DNA from: UBA10348 sp002469915
GTDB lineage: Bacteria; Bacteroidota; Rhodothermia; Rhodothermales; UBA10348
Direction of reading: 5' to 3'
Assembly: GCA_029249345.1 (NCBI GenBank)
Contig: JAQWHM010000011.1
Span: 265,523 to 329,522 of the forward strand
Length of the DNA: 64,000 nucleotides
In this document: positions 33,483 through 43,076 of the stretch, one piece after another
How positions within the stretch are numbered: the stretch's first letter is position 1
Layout of the letters: every line of letters begins with the position of its first letter
Program-made: the position numbers and the translations under genes
Notes under the pieces: model-generated
Database searches by the model: none
What the model was told of the DNA's origin: nothing
Seen by the model: only the letters and a program-made list of their open reading frames with translations

Positions 33483-34274
33483 TCAGGAGGCGGTCAATTC
33501 GTCGTATTTCTTTCGAAGGATCTGCACGTCTTCCCAAGTGGGTCTTCTCCAGTTGGGATTGCGAAGCAAGGCAGCTGGGTGATACGTAACCAGGACAGGA
33601 ATGCCATGGTAGTCATGGAAGGTGCCGCGCATGGCTCCTAGGGTTGTATCTAGCCCCAGAAGAACGGTCCCCGCTGTTTTGCCCAGACACAAAATGAGTT
33701 TAGGACGGGTGAGGGAAATCTGTTTATACAGAATAGGGAGGTGTCCCTGGAATTCCTCTGCGGTCGGATGCTCATCGCCAGAGGGTCTGCTTTTCAGGAT
33801 ATCCGTGATGTAAACCTGTTCGCGGTCAAAACCGATGGCCTTCAAAATCTGGGTCAATTTTTGACCAGCTGGCCCAATAAAAGGGTCCCCCTTTTCATCC
33901 TCTTCTGCACCAGGAGCATCTCCAACTACCATGAGATCGGCTGTTGGATGGCCGGCGCCAAACACTGGGTTGTGTCTGGAGTTGTCCAGCTCAATCAGCT
34001 TAGTATGGGCTACATAATGAGCAACCTCCTCTAGCGAGGTCATTCCAAGTAGCGGCGAATCCGCTGGGATCAACGCGTTTATTTGGGAATACTGATCCGT
34101 TTGTCGGTTGGCCGGTGCTATCGGGGCTGAATCAGCAATGGGCTGTGTTACGGCCTCTGGTTCAGCTAGATCTGCGACCGGTGCGGGCGCGGAATCATCG
34201 GGTACCAAAACCGATCCGTAGAGGGCGATTTGGTGTTCGAATGCTGCTCGAATGTCTTCCAGGTCAGATGGCAC
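33483..34274 (-). CDS. Family-4-like uracil-DNA glycosylase lacking the Fe-S cysteines
   Basis: A 263-residue protein of the family-4 uracil-DNA glycosylase type. Residues 1-75 are a variable Pro/Ala-rich extension. Motif GDAPGAEEDEKGDPFIGPAG corresponds to the active-site GExPG region, and TYHPAALLRN to the second motif. The four cysteines that bind the [4Fe-4S] cluster in typical members are absent: AHTKLIELDNSR replaces CxxCxL...R, KSRPSG replaces KCRPP, and GHLPIL replaces CxPyL. The only Cys is in LILCLGK. It should remove uracil from DNA, but how it is stabilised without the cluster is open. Confidence 0.85.
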   Translation of the reverse strand: MPSDLEDIRAAFEHQIALYGSVLVPDDSAPAPVADLAEPEAVTQPIADSAPIAPANRQTDQYSQINALIPADSPLLGMTSLEEVAHYVAHTKLIELDNSRHNPVFGAGHPTADLMVVGDAPGAEEDEKGDPFIGPAGQKLTQILKAIGFDREQVYITDILKSRPSGDEHPTAEEFQGHLPILYKQISLTRPKLILCLGKTAGTVLLGLDTTLGAMRGTFHDYHGIPVLVTYHPAALLRNPNWRRPTWEDVQILRKKYDELTAS

Positions 34275-34386
34275 AGGTCAGGCGTGGATTCAGGTTGAGA
34301 GAACGATTCCAATGTAGAAAAAATCGTCAGGTCAGTTTGGCAAAAGTCTCACCAAGAAACCCTATTCGTTATGCACATATTGTGGA

Positions 34387-35619
34387 TTACTCGTTCGGCT
34401 CGAGCGCTGTCTCAAGAATCGCTTCGGCCACTTCATCCTTCGGCATTGTGGGTAGCTCTATCGTGCGACCTCGTCGAGACAATAGCGTAACGCGGTTCGT
34501 ACCGGTGCCAAATCCGGCGCCATCTTCTTTCGGGTTGTTCAGTACAATCCAGTCCAGATTCTTGCGATCCAGTTTTCCCTTGGCATTTTCCAGGCCGTTA
34601 TCTGTTTCGAGTGCAAATCCAATGAGTACCTGACCTTCTAGCTTGGACGCACCCAAGCCGGCTAAAATATCGACGGTAGGTTCGAGCTCCATCTCGCGCG
34701 AAGTCCCCGTTTTCTTGATCTTGGAAGCGGACGTTTTTGTCGGTGTTAAGTCAGCAACCGCAGCCACCATAATCACAATATCAGCATCTGCGTGCTGCTG
34801 TACAGCCTCGTGCATGTCGTGGGTAGAAACCACGTCGATGCGGCGTACTAAGTCCGGCGTCGCAAGTGACGTCGGTCCGCTCACGAGCACGACATCTGCC
34901 CCACGCCGTCCTGCGCTACGGGCAATTTCATACCCCATCGTCCCCGTTGAGTGATTAGTAATGAATCGCACAGGGTCGATTGCTTCACGGGTTGGGCCTG
35001 CGGTTACCAACACTTTTTTGCCTGCTAGCGGTCCACTTTTTGATGCTAAGGCTGCTTCAATCAATTCAGTGGCTTTTTCAAAGATAGATGTCGGCTCAGG
35101 AAGGCGTCCTTGGCCAATAAGGCCACTTGCGAGGGATCCGTGTTCTGCATCCATGACGATGGCACCATTTTGGCGCAACGTGTCCATATTCTTTTCTGTA
35201 GCTGGATGGATATACATATCGTGATCCATTGCAGGACAAACTAGAATCGGGCAACGCGCAGTCAACCCAACGGCGGTGAGCATCGAGTCGCAGCTTCCGG
35301 CGGCCAGCTTCGTTATGGTCTGTGCTGTGGCTGGAGCCACAATAAAAAGATCCGCCCATAGGCCAAGCGATACATGCTTGGTCCATGATCCAGACTCGTT
35401 TTCTGGAAAAATTTCAGTGAGTACCTCATTTTCGCTGAGCGTCCCTAGTGTCAGAGGCGTCACAAAACGCGAGGCGTCTGGCGTCATAACTACCTTGACG
35501 TGGGCACCAGCTTTCTTAAAGAGACGAACAAGCTCCGGAATTTTGTACGCTGCAATTCCACCGGATACTCCAAGTAGGATTCGGCGCCCGTTCATAGTCG
35601 AAGATGGGGATACATTCAT
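34387..35619 (-). CDS. coaBC: Bifunctional phosphopantothenoylcysteine decarboxylase/phosphopantothenate-cysteine ligase
   Basis: A 410-residue fusion enzyme for two steps of coenzyme A synthesis. The N-terminal CoaC flavoprotein domain has ILLGVSGGIAAYKIPEL, PATAQTITKLAAG and CPAMDHDMYIHPA. The CoaB domain from about residue 195 has VTAGPTREAIDPVRFITNHSTG and FALETDNG. ATG 35619 is used; ATG 35595 (MNGRRILLGVSGG) is equally possible. It is downstream of gmk on the same strand (84 bases), in the common gmk-(rpoZ)-coaBC arrangement; no rpoZ is visible between. Confidence 0.95.
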   Translation of the reverse strand: MNVSPSSTMNGRRILLGVSGGIAAYKIPELVRLFKKAGAHVKVVMTPDASRFVTPLTLGTLSENEVLTEIFPENESGSWTKHVSLGLWADLFIVAPATAQTITKLAAGSCDSMLTAVGLTARCPILVCPAMDHDMYIHPATEKNMDTLRQNGAIVMDAEHGSLASGLIGQGRLPEPTSIFEKATELIEAALASKSGPLAGKKVLVTAGPTREAIDPVRFITNHSTGTMGYEIARSAGRRGADVVLVSGPTSLATPDLVRRIDVVSTHDMHEAVQQHADADIVIMVAAVADLTPTKTSASKIKKTGTSREMELEPTVDILAGLGASKLEGQVLIGFALETDNGLENAKGKLDRKNLDWIVLNNPKEDGAGFGTGTNRVTLLSRRGRTIELPTMPKDEVAEAILETALEPNE

Positions 35620-35703
35620 GGCCTATTCAGATAGGGGAGTCCAGATGGAGTGCTTGCTAATGGTCTCTCGGCACCAGTTGCTACGCTCCATGGTCAATTT
35701 GGG

Positions 35704-36282
35704 TCATTCTTGTTCGATAAAACCACGTACCAAGGAAACCACTTCCGCAACTGCATCGCTGAGCACACCATTGGTGACAATGTGATCGAAGTGCTTTGCA
35801 AAGGTCATTTCGTATTCGGCCTTGTCGATCCGCTCCTTTAGAAAGGCTTCAGTTTCGGTACCACGCTCCTGAAGCCGTCTTTTGAGCTCATCTATTGAAG
35901 GTGGACGTATAAAGAGGGCCAGACAGCGATTTGAATACTGTTGCTTGACGTTTACTGCACCAACTACATCAATATCCAACAGTACGGGATGCTGCGCAGA
36001 GGAAGACTCTACCTCGGATCGAAGCGTCCCGTAAAAGCAGTCTGTATAGACCTCTTCGTATTCAAGTAAGAGATCCTCTGCAATGGCTTTTTGGAAGGCG
36101 TCTACTGAAAGAAAATGGTAGTGTTTTCCGTCAACTTCATGGTCTCGGGCAGGCCGAGTAGTAGCAGACACACTAAACGAAATAGAAGAGATCTCTTCCA
36201 TTAAGTGTTTAGCAACCGTTGTTTTTCCTGATCCGCTGGGCGCTGCTAAAATGATGATACATGGACTTTCGACGTCACTCAA
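35704..36282 (-). CDS. gmk: Guanylate kinase
   Basis: A 192-residue kinase that converts GMP to GDP. The P-loop APSGSGKTT is at about 14-22, followed by the GMP-binding region SVSATTRPARDHEVDGKHYHF and LLLEYEEVYTDCFYGT, and the lid region RLQERGTETEAFLKERI. Size and order are standard. It overlaps the yicC gene by 8 bases, and coaBC follows, giving a conserved yicC-gmk-coaBC cluster. Confidence 0.96.
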   Translation of the reverse strand: MSDVESPCIIILAAPSGSGKTTVAKHLMEEISSISFSVSATTRPARDHEVDGKHYHFLSVDAFQKAIAEDLLLEYEEVYTDCFYGTLRSEVESSSAQHPVLLDIDVVGAVNVKQQYSNRCLALFIRPPSIDELKRRLQERGTETEAFLKERIDKAEYEMTFAKHFDHIVTNGVLSDAVAEVVSLVRGFIEQE

Positions 36283-37156
36283 CGTTTTCTACCTGTTCCC
36301 GAATTTTTTCAAGCTCCTCTTTCATACCGACCACTAAATGAGCCATTTCGGCATCATTGGATTTGGAGCCAATCGTGTTGATCTCCCGATTCATTTCCTG
36401 GGCAAGAAAGTTCAGCTTGCGCCCAACTGGATCCCCCGAAGCGATGGCCTCGCGAAAAAGCAGCAAGTGAGAGTCAAGCCGGACACACTCTTCTCGAACA
36501 TCTAGCTTGTCGGCTAGCATGGCCATTTCAAATTCTAGACGATCCGGGTCAATGCGTCCGTCACCCAAAATTTCAGCCAGTCGAGTCTTGAGCCTATCAC
36601 TGGCCGATTCTACCCTCAAAGGGGCCAATCTTTCGCCTTCGCGTAGGTTTTTCTCAATCCCGTGAAGGCGTTCTTCGAGTTCAGTCTGGAGGGCTAGTCC
36701 TTCTTGCAAGCGCATGTCTCGCATAGCTTTGCAAGCCATTTCCAGTGCTTTCTTGGTAGCGGCCCACCCATGATTTTCTTGATCTTCAAGCTTTTCTTCG
36801 GGCTCCAAAATGTCAGAGTACCGAAGCAATTGCTCTAAGCGGATGGGCTCTTTGATTCCTGCAACCGTCTTGATCTCCTCAAGTATGGAGCGATAAGCCG
36901 CGACGGCCGCTTGGTTTACTCGAAGGGGCGGTGCATCGGGAACGGGCTCTTCAATTTGAATGGATACGGAAAAACGTCCACGAGCGAAGGCGTCTTTGAT
37001 GATACGTTGGATGTCGCCGTCCTTATCAGCCAATGATCTTGGCGTTCGGAGATTAACCTCACAAAACCGGCTATTTACCGAGCGTAATTCTGCGGTCGCC
37101 GTGTAGCCGCCGACTTCTGATTCACCTCTACCAAATCCGGTCATACTGGCAATCAT
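36275..37156 (-). CDS. YicC-family endoribonuclease-like protein
   Basis: A 293-residue protein with the family start MIASMTGFGRGESEVGG and the C-terminal signature NFLAQEMNREINTIGSKSNDAEM...VGMKEELEKIREQVENVE. YicC proteins of other bacteria are reported to cleave RNA. It sits immediately upstream of gmk with an 8-base overlap, the usual neighbourhood. No signal peptide, so cytoplasmic. Its start at 37156 gives the conserved N-terminus. Confidence 0.93.
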   Translation of the reverse strand: MIASMTGFGRGESEVGGYTATAELRSVNSRFCEVNLRTPRSLADKDGDIQRIIKDAFARGRFSVSIQIEEPVPDAPPLRVNQAAVAAYRSILEEIKTVAGIKEPIRLEQLLRYSDILEPEEKLEDQENHGWAATKKALEMACKAMRDMRLQEGLALQTELEERLHGIEKNLREGERLAPLRVESASDRLKTRLAEILGDGRIDPDRLEFEMAMLADKLDVREECVRLDSHLLLFREAIASGDPVGRKLNFLAQEMNREINTIGSKSNDAEMAHLVVGMKEELEKIREQVENVE

Positions 37157-37212
37157 GTAGGAGTCCCTGAATAAATTGAATGGGTTGAATTGCAGGAAAT
37201 ATACACCACCCG

Positions 37213-40134
37213 TTATTGCCCGGGTATGAGTTCTGGAATCTGTTGATTGATCAAAAAGATGACTTTGTAGTCGCCGTCATCGTTTCGGCCAGACATGACC
37301 AGATCCATATCTCCATCTAGATTATAATCTCCAAAGGCCACCGAAGCGTTGGAAAGACCCTCAACATCGAGTTCTGCAACAAATTGGCCGTTCTCATTGC
37401 GGAATAGTCTCCCTACTGGTGCACCAAGAGGTTTGGAGGCGCCCATTACAAAGAGGTCCGGGTCTCCATCGTTTTCATAGTCACCCCACCATGCGCCACC
37501 TGAGAGGACCCCGTCAAAGGGGAAGGAATACTGGCTGAACGCGGCGCCGTCATTTACAAATAGAATGGCCTGTCCGTGCAGTAATTCAGGACCCAGTTTT
37601 CCGCCGGTGATAAACAGATCCAAATCTCCGTCCACGTCAAAATCTGCCCAGGAAACAGATCCTGAAGTTAATTTTGGGAAATCACCCGGGACTGAAACGT
37701 ATCCAAACCCTTCGTTTCGGAAGACCGCACTGAAGAGGTCGCCACCTCCTTGGTCTCCTGTCATGGCGATATCGAGGTCGTTGTCTCCGTCGATATCAGC
37801 CCAAGAAACATCTCCAAATACTAGGCCGGGCAGCTCGATACCAGACGATTGCAGGCTACCATTTAGGTTCTCGTAGATAAGGGTAACAGGGTCGTAAGGA
37901 ATCTCCAAGTTTCTGGCTCCCGAGACGAGTAAGTCATCGTCGCCATCATTGTCGAAATCTCCCCACTCAACGGCTCCACCCCATACTTGATCAATACCAT
38001 CGAGGGCTAAAAGATCAAACTCGGTTCCATTATTTCGATATATGCTGGTTTCTACCTCTCCGTTTAGGGCAGAAATCCCGGAAATGACTAAGTCTTGAAG
38101 GCCATCACTGTTCAGGTCTCCGAAAGAGGCTTTCGGATATTGAACGGCTTGGAGATAGGTTGCCGTTTCTTCTAGAGCCTTGAACAGGTACTCTCCGGAG
38201 CCATCGGGAAGGGGCCAGGTCGTATCAATGGTCTGATAGATGAGCATGATTCCGTTTTCAGAGGTGTCCCCTCCAATAAGCAGGTCTAGGTCCAGGTCAC
38301 TATCAATATCCGCGAACTGCACGAGGCCATTACTGATCTCCGGTAGTGGGAAACTGTACTCGATTGGATCCCTAAAGGTTGATACAGCCTGTCCTGCCTG
38401 TCCAAACGTTAGAATGCGGTCTTCGCCACTATACCTCACCGTGTGGCCATCCGTCGCAATCACCGACCACTCGTAAGCCTGATTGACCGGGATGAGCTGA
38501 GTAGATAGCTCAAAGAAAGTAGTTTCTAGATTGGGGAAGGAAAGCTGAACACCTGGCCCGGACAGAGACAAGGTGTATAAGATGGGTTCATCATCGATAC
38601 TTGGCTCCCATTCAAATAAGATCGTTTCCTCGGTTGGATCGACATATCCAGCAACAGGTGGGTTGGTCTGTGTAAAAAATGCGGGAGGAGTGTTAAGCCC
38701 GAGTCCGCGAACCAGCACGAGATGTTCGTTGATGGGGATATCTGTGTAGGATTCATCCGGACCGAAACTCCAATCAATGGTTAGTTCTTGGATTTCAGTG
38801 GCTGAACCTAATCCGAAATGAGCTTTCAACTGGTCACCGTGTCCCAGGCCGCCCGAACCCGCTTCAATCGTGCGGACTTGTGTTCCAAATTCGGTGGTGA
38901 GACGAACCGTGGCACCTACGCCAAACCTGTTCTGAGTATCGTCTTTGACCTGAACCGTGACCCAGTTATTGTCTCCACCGTTGTTGTAAAGAATGCCGCT
39001 TTGCGGATATAAGAGATCGATCCAACCGTCGTTATTGAAATCTCCAGAGCCAGAGGTTTCGCCCGGCACATCACGAAACCCGGTTGCCTCTTCGAAACGG
39101 TCGGTAAACGTTCCGTCTTGGTTATTGATGTACATCCGACCGTTCGTGTTGATCGGTACGTAAATATCCACCCAGCCGTCATTGTTGAAATCAGCAACGG
39201 TTGCGGGGCCGTTGTCGAGCGGCCTTATACCACCGATACCCGCTTGCTCAGATACATCAACAAAGTTTCCGCTGCCATCATTGTGATAAAGCTGATTCAA
39301 CGGGTTGTTTAGATCCGCACTGTTATTGATTACGAGAAGGTCCAACCATCCGTCGTTATCATAGTCGAGCCAAATACCCTCTTCTGAATTTCTGCGGCTA
39401 TCAACGCCCTTAATTTGGCCTTGGTCTCTCCATTGAATTCTGAAGCTACCGGTCTGGGTTAAAAGAGAATTGGGGGCCACGCATCCGGCCCCGAAGATGT
39501 CGACATCTCCATCGTTGTCAAAATCACCCGGTGAAATATTACAGGTGGGGGAATTGGTTCTGAAATTAAAAAAGGAGCCTTGTTCTGAGAATCGACTATT
39601 ACCAAATCCGGTGTACAGAGCGTGATTTCCGTCGTTGTACGTGATCGCCAAATCGGGCCAGCCATCTTTATTGAGATCTCTCCAAAAGCCACCTTCCGCA
39701 GCATTTGCCAATTGGATATTGGTGGCAATATTACCCAGTTCAAACTTGCCTCCAGTCCGGTTTAGAAAGAGCCGACTTCCTGGTTCTACATCAAAGATGA
39801 GTAAGTCCAGTAGGCCGTCGAGATTGGCATCCGCAAACACGCCTCCTTTAGGTCCCTCTCCTTCGTATGAGATTCCGGCAAGCTCACGAACTTCCTTAAA
39901 CATCCCGTTTGGCTCTTGGCGATACAAAGAGCCTGGATGGTAGTAGTCTAGGCGACCATCTCCGTTAAAGTCGGCAATGGATACCGCGCTAATAACGTCG
40001 GCGGGAGGAGGAGGAGGATCGAAAATACCCGTTTCAAACGAAAAGGTCTGGCCATTGGCTGGTATGTTCAGCCCCAGAAATACAACCAAAAGAAAGAAAG
40101 CACGAGATAGAGCGCAGCGATTCATAGTTGGCAC
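37213..40134 (-). CDS. Secreted FG-GAP/VCBS repeat protein with ASPIC/UnbV domain (CRTAC1-like)
   Basis: A 973-residue exported protein with signal peptide near residues 1-29 (FFLLVVFLGLNIPANGQ). More than a dozen calcium-binding FG-GAP-like motifs are seen (DFNGDGRLD, DANLDGLLD, DLNKDGWPD, DYDNDGWLD, DIDGDNDLD), forming beta-propeller repeats in two halves. Between them, at about 400-470, lies an ASPIC/UnbV domain (FGVGATVRL...GLGHGDQLKAHFGLG) and then a fibronectin-like stretch. Unlike the protease and the anchor-B protein, it has no C-terminal sorting domain. ATG 40125 is an alternative start. Likely role: extracellular adhesion or ligand binding. Confidence 0.88.
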   Translation of the reverse strand: MPTMNRCALSRAFFLLVVFLGLNIPANGQTFSFETGIFDPPPPPADVISAVSIADFNGDGRLDYYHPGSLYRQEPNGMFKEVRELAGISYEGEGPKGGVFADANLDGLLDLLIFDVEPGSRLFLNRTGGKFELGNIATNIQLANAAEGGFWRDLNKDGWPDLAITYNDGNHALYTGFGNSRFSEQGSFFNFRTNSPTCNISPGDFDNDGDVDIFGAGCVAPNSLLTQTGSFRIQWRDQGQIKGVDSRRNSEEGIWLDYDNDGWLDLLVINNSADLNNPLNQLYHNDGSGNFVDVSEQAGIGGIRPLDNGPATVADFNNDGWVDIYVPINTNGRMYINNQDGTFTDRFEEATGFRDVPGETSGSGDFNNDGWIDLLYPQSGILYNNGGDNNWVTVQVKDDTQNRFGVGATVRLTTEFGTQVRTIEAGSGGLGHGDQLKAHFGLGSATEIQELTIDWSFGPDESYTDIPINEHLVLVRGLGLNTPPAFFTQTNPPVAGYVDPTEETILFEWEPSIDDEPILYTLSLSGPGVQLSFPNLETTFFELSTQLIPVNQAYEWSVIATDGHTVRYSGEDRILTFGQAGQAVSTFRDPIEYSFPLPEISNGLVQFADIDSDLDLDLLIGGDTSENGIMLIYQTIDTTWPLPDGSGEYLFKALEETATYLQAVQYPKASFGDLNSDGLQDLVISGISALNGEVETSIYRNNGTEFDLLALDGIDQVWGGAVEWGDFDNDGDDDLLVSGARNLEIPYDPVTLIYENLNGSLQSSGIELPGLVFGDVSWADIDGDNDLDIAMTGDQGGGDLFSAVFRNEGFGYVSVPGDFPKLTSGSVSWADFDVDGDLDLFITGGKLGPELLHGQAILFVNDGAAFSQYSFPFDGVLSGGAWWGDYENDGDPDLFVMGASKPLGAPVGRLFRNENGQFVAELDVEGLSNASVAFGDYNLDGDMDLVMSGRNDDGDYKVIFLINQQIPELIPGQ

Positions 40135-40343
40135 AGGATTGAAAATGCAGTTTGAAACCTACGAAATTGAGAGCTGTGGTGAAATGTATTCCGGATGGAC
40201 ATTAAAGGAATACCGGGTCAGATCTAAGCGAGTAGTACGTCATGGCTTGGAAAGGCAATGAGGCGTCTGTTGATAGCCTCAAAAAGATACCCACATTCTA
40301 GGTTGCCATAATTGCTGAGGCCCATAGGTGAAGGGTATAAAAA

Positions 40344-40370
40344 AGTCCCGCTCACATCGTGAGCGGGACT
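40344..40370 (-). terminator. Intrinsic terminator after tRNA-Ser
   Basis: A 12-bp GC-rich stem (AGTCCCGCTCAC, loop ATC, GTGAGCGGGACT) flanked by A-run and T-run, so it can work in both directions. On the minus strand it lies just downstream of the tRNA. Confidence 0.85.
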
Positions 40371-40380
40371 TTTCATCGTG

Positions 40381-40467
40381 CGGAGAGAGAGGGATTCGAA
40401 CCCTCGGTACGGTTACCCGCACACACGCTTTCCAAGCGTGCTCCTTCAGCCACTCGGACACCTCTCC
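40381..40467 (-). tRNA. tRNA-Ser (anticodon GGA)
   Basis: An 87-base class II tRNA. The acceptor stem GGAGAGG pairs with TCTCTCC (last pair G-U), discriminator base G. The anticodon stem CACGC/GCGTG encloses the loop TTGGAAA, giving anticodon GGA for UCC/UCU serine codons. A long variable arm (GTGCGGGTAACCGTACC region) and the T-arm GAGGG-TTCGAAT-CCCTC are clear. The 3' CCA is not encoded and must be added by the nucleotidyltransferase. A terminator follows after about 10 bases. Confidence 0.95.
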
Positions 40468-40564
40468 GGCTTCAGGTCGCTCTAAATGCGTGCGATGAAT
40501 ACTTGTTTCTGACTCTGAACGCAAGATCTATGAATCTTTCGGGCATACAGTGAAGGCATAAGCG

Positions 40565-41134
40565 CTATACCTCCATGATTTCTGCCTCTTTGTGGTCTAG
40601 CAAGGAATCGACCTTTCCGATGTTTTTGTCCGTCATTGCCTGAAGAGTGTCTTCCGCTTCAAATCGCATGTCTTCAGGAAGATTTTCTTCATTCTGTGTG
40701 GACTTGACATGGTCTTTTGCATGTCGACGCACATTTCGAACGGCGACCTTGGCATCCTCACCCCGCGTGCGGGCAGCCTTGACCAGATCCCGCCTGCGAT
40801 CCTCAGACAGTGGAGGAACAGGAAGGCGAATCATAGCGCCGTCATTGGACGGGTTTAGTCCAAGGTTAGCTGATTGAATGGCTTTTTCAATATCTGCCAA
40901 AGCACTCGCATCCCAGGGTTGGACCACTAAGAGGTCTGCCTGAGGCGCATTGATTGAAGCCATCTGACTTAGAGGAGTGATGGATCCGTAATAATCGACC
41001 TTGACGTTTTCAAGCATGGACGGTGTGGCTCGACCAGCTCGGATAGACATTAACTCCTGGCGCAAGTGGTCAATGCTTTTGGCCATATGCTCAGAGGCAT
41101 CTTCGAGTATGAGTTCTAGTTCTTCGTGTATCAT
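40565..41134 (-). CDS. frr: Ribosome recycling factor
   Basis: A 189-residue protein that, with EF-G, splits post-termination ribosomes. The sequence shows the RRF signature MAKSIDHLRQELMSIRAGRATPSMLENV and the C-terminal helix of the three-helix bundle (DMRFEAEDTLQAMTDKNIGKVDSLLDHKEAEIMEV, seen as EDTLQAMTDKNIGKVD). Length is normal. It is the last gene of the rplM-rpsI-rpsB-tsf-pyrH-frr cluster, 26 bases after pyrH. Confidence 0.96.
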   Translation of the reverse strand: MIHEELELILEDASEHMAKSIDHLRQELMSIRAGRATPSMLENVKVDYYGSITPLSQMASINAPQADLLVVQPWDASALADIEKAIQSANLGLNPSNDGAMIRLPVPPLSEDRRRDLVKAARTRGEDAKVAVRNVRRHAKDHVKSTQNEENLPEDMRFEAEDTLQAMTDKNIGKVDSLLDHKEAEIMEV

Positions 41135-41160
41135 TTCAACGTTGGTAGGTTAGGCCTAAA

Positions 41161-41925
41161 TCAGGCCAGTTCAGTCTCCTTTGAACGGTCCCAGTGGACC
41201 AAAGTGCCGATAGGTTCTCCTTGTGCAATACGCGCAAGGTTGCCACCCGAGTCCATATTAAACACAATAATCGGAACTTGTGACTCTTTACACAAGGTGA
41301 AGGCGGTCATATCCATGACTTTGAGGTCTCGGGAAATGATCTCTTCTCCATTGATTGAGCGGTATCGCTTGGCATGAACGTCCTTTTCAGGATCCGCTGA
41401 GTACACCCCGTCTACTCGCGTGCCTTTGAGGATCACGTCGGCATCCATTTCGAGGGCTCTTAGCGCAGCTGCTGTGTCCGTGGTGAAATATGGATTGCCA
41501 GTGCCTGCACCAAAAATGACGACCCGTCCCTTTTCTAGATGTCGTAAGGCGCGCCTTCGGATGAAAGGCTCTGCAATTTCGTCCATGTTTAGGCTGGATT
41601 GCAGTCGTGTATGAATTCCAGCTTGCTCTAGGGCATCCTGAAGGGCCATCGCATTGATCATAGTGGCTAGCATGCCCATGTAGTCTGCATGGGATCGGGT
41701 CATGCCTTTCGTTGCGTTATTCACGCCTCGAAAAATATTACCACCCCCTATGACAATGGCCAGTTCAGCTCCTATGTCTACAACATCTCGCACTTCTGCG
41801 GCATAGGCTCCTAACACTTTTTCATCTATCCCGAATGCTTTGTCGCCCATTAAGGATTCGCCGCTCAATTTGAGCAAGATGCGTTTGTAAGGCAGGCCGT
41901 CTTGAGAGTTATCGTTCACGTGCAA
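41161..41925 (-). CDS. pyrH: UMP kinase
   Basis: A 254-residue amino-acid-kinase-fold enzyme that phosphorylates UMP to UDP. Motifs: YKRILLKLSGESLMG at about residues 13-27, AIVIGGGNIFRG, GTGNPYFTTDTAAALRA and VDGVYSADPEKD. It is hexameric and cytoplasmic in other bacteria. It lies between tsf and frr, its classical position, but a terminator hairpin at 42089-42113 separates it from tsf, so it may have its own promoter in the 215-base gap. Confidence 0.96.
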   Translation of the reverse strand: MHVNDNSQDGLPYKRILLKLSGESLMGDKAFGIDEKVLGAYAAEVRDVVDIGAELAIVIGGGNIFRGVNNATKGMTRSHADYMGMLATMINAMALQDALEQAGIHTRLQSSLNMDEIAEPFIRRRALRHLEKGRVVIFGAGTGNPYFTTDTAAALRALEMDADVILKGTRVDGVYSADPEKDVHAKRYRSINGEEIISRDLKVMDMTAFTLCKESQVPIIVFNMDSGGNLARIAQGEPIGTLVHWDRSKETELA

Positions 41926-42088
41926 ATCGGGATAAAAGCAGGATAAAATCGGGCAAAAAGGTGGTCTAAACTAACGTTTTACCGAGTCAGGATCAATTTT
42001 GAAAAGACACTCATGGGACGTGGATGAAGATAATCTAGCTCAAGTCGTACTGTTCTGCTGTTTAAGGCAACGCGTAGTACAAAAAAAA

Positions 42089-42113
42089 GGGGGGCTCGCA
42101 GCGCGAGCCCCCC
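42089..42113 (-). terminator. Intrinsic terminator downstream of tsf
   Basis: An 11-bp stem of six G-C pairs plus GCTCGC-type pairs around the loop AGC, with an A-run before and a T-run after. It lies 27 bases past the tsf stop and should end the rplM-tsf transcript before pyrH; it could act on either strand. Confidence 0.88.
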
Positions 42114-42140
42114 TTTTTGCAATAATGCCATTCCGAAGAA

Positions 42141-42977
42141 TTAGCCGCCAAGTGCAAAACGTACAAACGTTTTCACTTCAGCACCTGTGCTTTTCAGCAT
42201 TTGGCCAACGGTCATCGATGAGTCCTTGACGAAAGGCTGCTCTAGAAGAACGTTGTCTTTGAAGTAGCGCTCTAGCTTACCTGTTGCGATGCGATCGATA
42301 ATCTGTTCAGGTTTACCTTCCTCGCGAGCCTGGTCTGCGGCGATTTTCATCTCGTGCTCCTGGACTTCCTTTGACACCTCATCACGATGAGTAGCAATAG
42401 GATTAAGGGCAGCTACCTGCATGGCCACATCACGACCTGCAGCCGCTAAATCTCCATCACCAGAGATATCAACGAGCACACCGAGACGCGCTCCTGGATG
42501 AATGTATGAAACGACTGTTCCGCCGTCGCTGTTCAAGACAGCAGTGCGGCGAACGTCAATCTTTTCACCAATCTTCCCAGTCATATCTGTTAGTGAGTCG
42601 GCTACGCTGCGGCCATCTTGCATGGATGCAGCAAGAAATGCGTCACGGTCAGCGGGTAGCGTAGACGTAGTCAGGTCAGCTAGCTCGGCAGCATAACTTT
42701 GGAAGTCATCGTTCCGTGAAACGAAATCCGTTTCGCAGTTGACTTCCACAAGAATGCCCGTTGCATCTCCGTTTGCGCTTCCCGTTGCGATAATTCCTTC
42801 CTTGGCGTCACGATCAGCGCGCTTAGCAGCGACTTTCTGGCCCTGAGTACGAAGGAGGTCAACAGCAGCATCAAAGTCGCCGTTTGTTTCGACGAGCGCT
42901 TTTTTACAATCCATCATGCCGACGCCAGTGGCCTCGCGCAACTTCTTTACGTCTGCAGCAGAAATAGACATATTCAA
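42141..42977 (-). CDS. tsf: Translation elongation factor Ts
   Basis: A 278-residue nucleotide-exchange factor for EF-Tu. The N-terminal UBA-like domain has VKKLREATGVGMMDCKKALVETNGDFDAAVDLLR, seen as REATGVGMMDCKKAL, and the core contains EVNCETDFVSRN and YIHPGARLGVLVDI. The C-terminus ends AEVKTFVRFALGG. Length is typical. It follows rpsB by 99 bases; the gap carries a small palindrome. A strong terminator lies downstream. Confidence 0.96.
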   Translation of the reverse strand: MNMSISAADVKKLREATGVGMMDCKKALVETNGDFDAAVDLLRTQGQKVAAKRADRDAKEGIIATGSANGDATGILVEVNCETDFVSRNDDFQSYAAELADLTTSTLPADRDAFLAASMQDGRSVADSLTDMTGKIGEKIDVRRTAVLNSDGGTVVSYIHPGARLGVLVDISGDGDLAAAGRDVAMQVAALNPIATHRDEVSKEVQEHEMKIAADQAREEGKPEQIIDRIATGKLERYFKDNVLLEQPFVKDSSMTVGQMLKSTGAEVKTFVRFALGG

Positions 42978-43036
42978 CTGATTTTATAGGTTCGATGCTC
43001 TGCTGGCGAGCACCGATCCCGGGGTTTGTTTTTGGT

Positions 43037-43054
43037 GCAATCCTACAGGATTGC
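43037..43054. other. Perfect small palindrome between rpsB and tsf
   Basis: GCAATCC-TACA-GGATTGC can form a 7-bp hairpin in the rpsB-tsf mRNA. There is no T-run after it on the minus strand, so processing or attenuation is more plausible than termination. Confidence 0.35.
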
Positions 43055-43076
43055 CTGGTCCGGACAGAAAGAGGGC

